Assembly: GCA_021821705.1 (NCBI GenBank) | Contig: JAKACE010000132.1 | Span: 1-5,912, forward strand | From: Actinomycetes bacterium | Lineage (GTDB): Bacteria > Actinomycetota > Acidimicrobiia > Acidimicrobiales > Palsa-688 | Length of the DNA: 5,912 nt | Reading direction: 5' to 3' | Part shown: positions 4,596-5,912 of the stretch, piece by piece | How positions within the stretch are numbered: the stretch's first letter is position 1 | How the letters are laid out: the number at the start of each line of letters is the position of its first letter | Made by a program: the position numbers and the translations under genes | The notes under the pieces: model-generated | The model's input: the letters and a program-made list of their open reading frames with translations, nothing else | Databases searched by the model: none | Told to the model about the DNA's origin: nothing

Positions 4596-5912
4596 CGGGC
4601 GTCGCCGGCGCCGAGGCCGCGCCGTCCGGCCCGGCCAGGGCACGCCGCCAGGCCGAGCCCCTCCTCCCCGATGGCCCGGTGAGGGCTTCCGCCCACGTCT
4701 GCCAAGCGGCGGGCTGCCTGTCCATGGGCTCGGACACGTTGTTCTCCGAGCTGAAGGAGAAGGTGCTCGCCTCCGGCGCCGGCGACGTCGCCGTCAAGCG
4801 GGTGGGATGCCTGGGCCTGTGCTCGGCCGGGCCGCTGGTGGAGGTGCCGGAGCAGGGGCGGATGTTCGAGAGGTTGGGCCAACCGGGCGGGTCCTCCCTG
4901 GACGAACTGGCGGCCAGCCTGGCAGGCGGGGAGCTGGGTGGTCGGGAGCTCGACCGGGAACCTTTCTACTCCCGCCAGGTCAAGGTGGTGCTCGAGCGTT
5001 CGGGGCGCGTCGACCCCGAGAGGATCGAGGACTACGTGGCGACCGGTGGTTACGAGGCGCTGTCCAAGGCCATGACCACCATGTCGCCCGACGAGGTCAT
5101 AGACGAGGTGGTGAAGAGCGGCCTGCGCGGCCGCGGGGGTGCCGGCTACCCGACGGGGCTCAAATGGCGCACCGTGGCCAAAGCGGCCGCCGGGCCGGAC
5201 GGCAAGTACGTGGTCTGCAACGCCGACGAGGGCGACCCCGGCGCCTTCATGGACCGCAGCGTGCTGGAGAGCTGCCCCCAGCAGGTACTGGAGGGTATGG
5301 CCATCGCCGCCTACGCCGTCGGCGCCAGTCGCGGCTACGTGTACGCCCGGGCCGAGTACCCCCTGGCGGTGAAGCGCCTCACCACGGCCATACGCCAGGC
5401 CGAGAGGGAGGGCTACCTGGGCCGGGAGGTGCTCGGGACCCGGTTCGACTTCCAGGTCGAGGTGCGCATCGGTGCCGGTGCCTTCGTGTGCGGCGAAGAG
5501 ACGGCACTGCTCGCATCCATCCAAGGCGGCCGGGGCACCCCCCGCCCCCGGCCGCCCTACCCAGCCACCTCGGGCCTGTGGGGCTGCCCGACGCTGATAA
5601 ACAACGTCGAGACATTCGCCAACATTGCGTCGCTGGTGGAGCGCTCCGGCGACGCCCTGGCGGCCATAGGCACCGAGCACTCCAAGGGGACCAAGGTCTT
5701 CGCTCTGACGGGTGCTGTCACCAACACCGGCTTGATCGAGGTGCCGATGGGGCTGACATTGCGCGAGATCGTGTTCGACATCGGCGGTGGACTGGCCAAG
5801 GGTAGGAAGTTCAAGGCGGTGCAGACGGGCGGACCGTCGGGCGGGTGCATACCGGAGCAACTGCTGGACATGAGCGTTGACTACGAGACCCTCAGCCAGG
5901 CCGGCTCCATCA
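4592..5912 (+). CDS. hoxF: HoxF: FMN/NADH-binding diaphorase subunit with N-terminal [2Fe-2S] domain (C-terminus beyond window)
   Basis: HoxF oxidises or reduces NAD(P)(H) through FMN and passes electrons to the hydrogenase through Fe-S clusters. The 440 visible residues show two parts. Residues about 30-115 are a thioredoxin-like [2Fe-2S] domain with ligands C37 and C42 (CQAAGC) and C73 and C77 (CLGLC). From about 127 comes the NuoF-like part: [16 protein letters not shown] (178-192 region), [14 protein letters not shown] (209-222), [17 protein letters not shown] (294-310) and [18 protein letters not shown] (328-345). The fused N-terminal domain is typical of HoxF/HndC-type subunits and absent from simple NuoF. 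Q311 stands where relatives usually have Glu (SIEGKRG). The expected SxxCGxC-type [4Fe-4S] motif and about 90 or more residues lie right of the window. The start is GTG, overlapping the hoxE stop, with GGAGG 4 nt upstream; later ATGs would remove cluster cysteines. Several Ile codons are ATA. hoxU, hoxY and hoxH are expected next. Confidence 0.85.
   Translation, partial: MTGVAGAEAAPSGPARARRQAEPLLPDGPVRASAHVCQAAGCLSMGSDTLFSELKEKVLASGAGDVAVKRVGCLGLCSAGPLVEVPEQGRMFERLGQPGGSSLDELAASLAGGELGGRELDREPFYSRQVKVVLERSGRVDPERIEDYVATGGYEALSKAMTTMSPDEVIDEVVKSGLRGRGGAGYPTGLKWRTVAKAAAGPDGKYVVCNADEGDPGAFMDRSVLESCPQQVLEGMAIAAYAVGASRGYVYARAEYPLAVKRLTTAIRQAEREGYLGREVLGTRFDFQVEVRIGAGAFVCGEETALLASIQGGRGTPRPRPPYPATSGLWGCPTLINNVETFANIASLVERSGDALAAIGTEHSKGTKVFALTGAVTNTGLIEVPMGLTLREIVFDIGGGLAKGRKFKAVQTGGPSGGCIPEQLLDMSVDYETLSQAGSI

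Noticed and set aside
4399..5805. Plus-strand frame of 468 codons overlapping hoxE and hoxF
   Set aside because: It is out of frame with both genes and gives an Arg/Gly/Pro-rich product. The real hoxF frame starts at GTG 4592 with all cluster cysteines.
4544..5860. Long minus-strand open frame (438 codons) opposite hoxF
   Set aside because: It is antisense to hoxF, which has unmistakable cofactor motifs. The product is His/Gly/Ala-rich and not family-like.
4101..5912. Complex I nuoE-nuoF pair
   Set aside because: HoxF has an extra N-terminal CxxxxC/CxxxC [2Fe-2S] domain, HoxE shows the diaphorase-type [10 protein letters not shown] motif, and hyp genes are adjacent. A nuo operon was not fully excluded because downstream genes are unseen.

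Overview
The window is GC-rich DNA whose genes end most codons in G or C. The protein sequences look like those of a high-GC actinobacterium-type organism, possibly a deep-branching one; this is an impression, not a phylogenetic placement. It holds part of a [NiFe]-hydrogenase locus: six protein genes, two of them cut by the window edges, and no RNA genes, mobile elements or CRISPR arrays that I can see.

Minus strand, positions 1-2420: a tightly coupled hypC-hypD-hypE maturation cluster, transcribed right to left. hypC and hypD overlap by 1 nt (TGATG), hypD and hypE by 4 nt (ATGA), and hypE runs off the left edge. HypC, HypD and HypE build and deliver the Fe(CN)2CO group of [NiFe]-hydrogenases. 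HypE makes the cyanide ligand from HypF-derived carbamoyl, and the HypC-HypD complex carries the iron. Positions 2421-2610 are non-coding and rich in inverted repeats. Positions 2611-3942 (minus) encode an Nramp-related metal transporter upstream of hypC in the same direction.

Positions 3943-4100 form a divergent control region. To its right, on the plus strand, are hoxE (4101-4595) and hoxF (4592 to beyond the right edge), overlapping by 4 nt (GTGA). They encode the start of an NAD(P)-linked diaphorase module. HoxE is a NuoE-like [2Fe-2S] protein. HoxF has an N-terminal [2Fe-2S] thioredoxin-fold domain fused to a NuoF-like FMN/NADH domain. With hyp genes next door, the simplest reading is a bidirectional, group 3d-type HoxEFUYH hydrogenase, with hoxU, hoxY and hoxH expected just right of the window; this is inference, since no catalytic subunit is visible.

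The most interesting point is the Nramp-related transporter lodged between the maturation and structural genes. Its metal-site motifs are altered (D-A-G-S for D-P-G-N, M-P-W for M-P-H), and small palindromes containing AGG/CCTAA sit in front of both it and hypC. It may be a metal-supply system dedicated to this hydrogenase. Other oddities are a 45-residue low-complexity tail on HypC and the use of ATA isoleucine codons in hoxEF but not in hypCDE.
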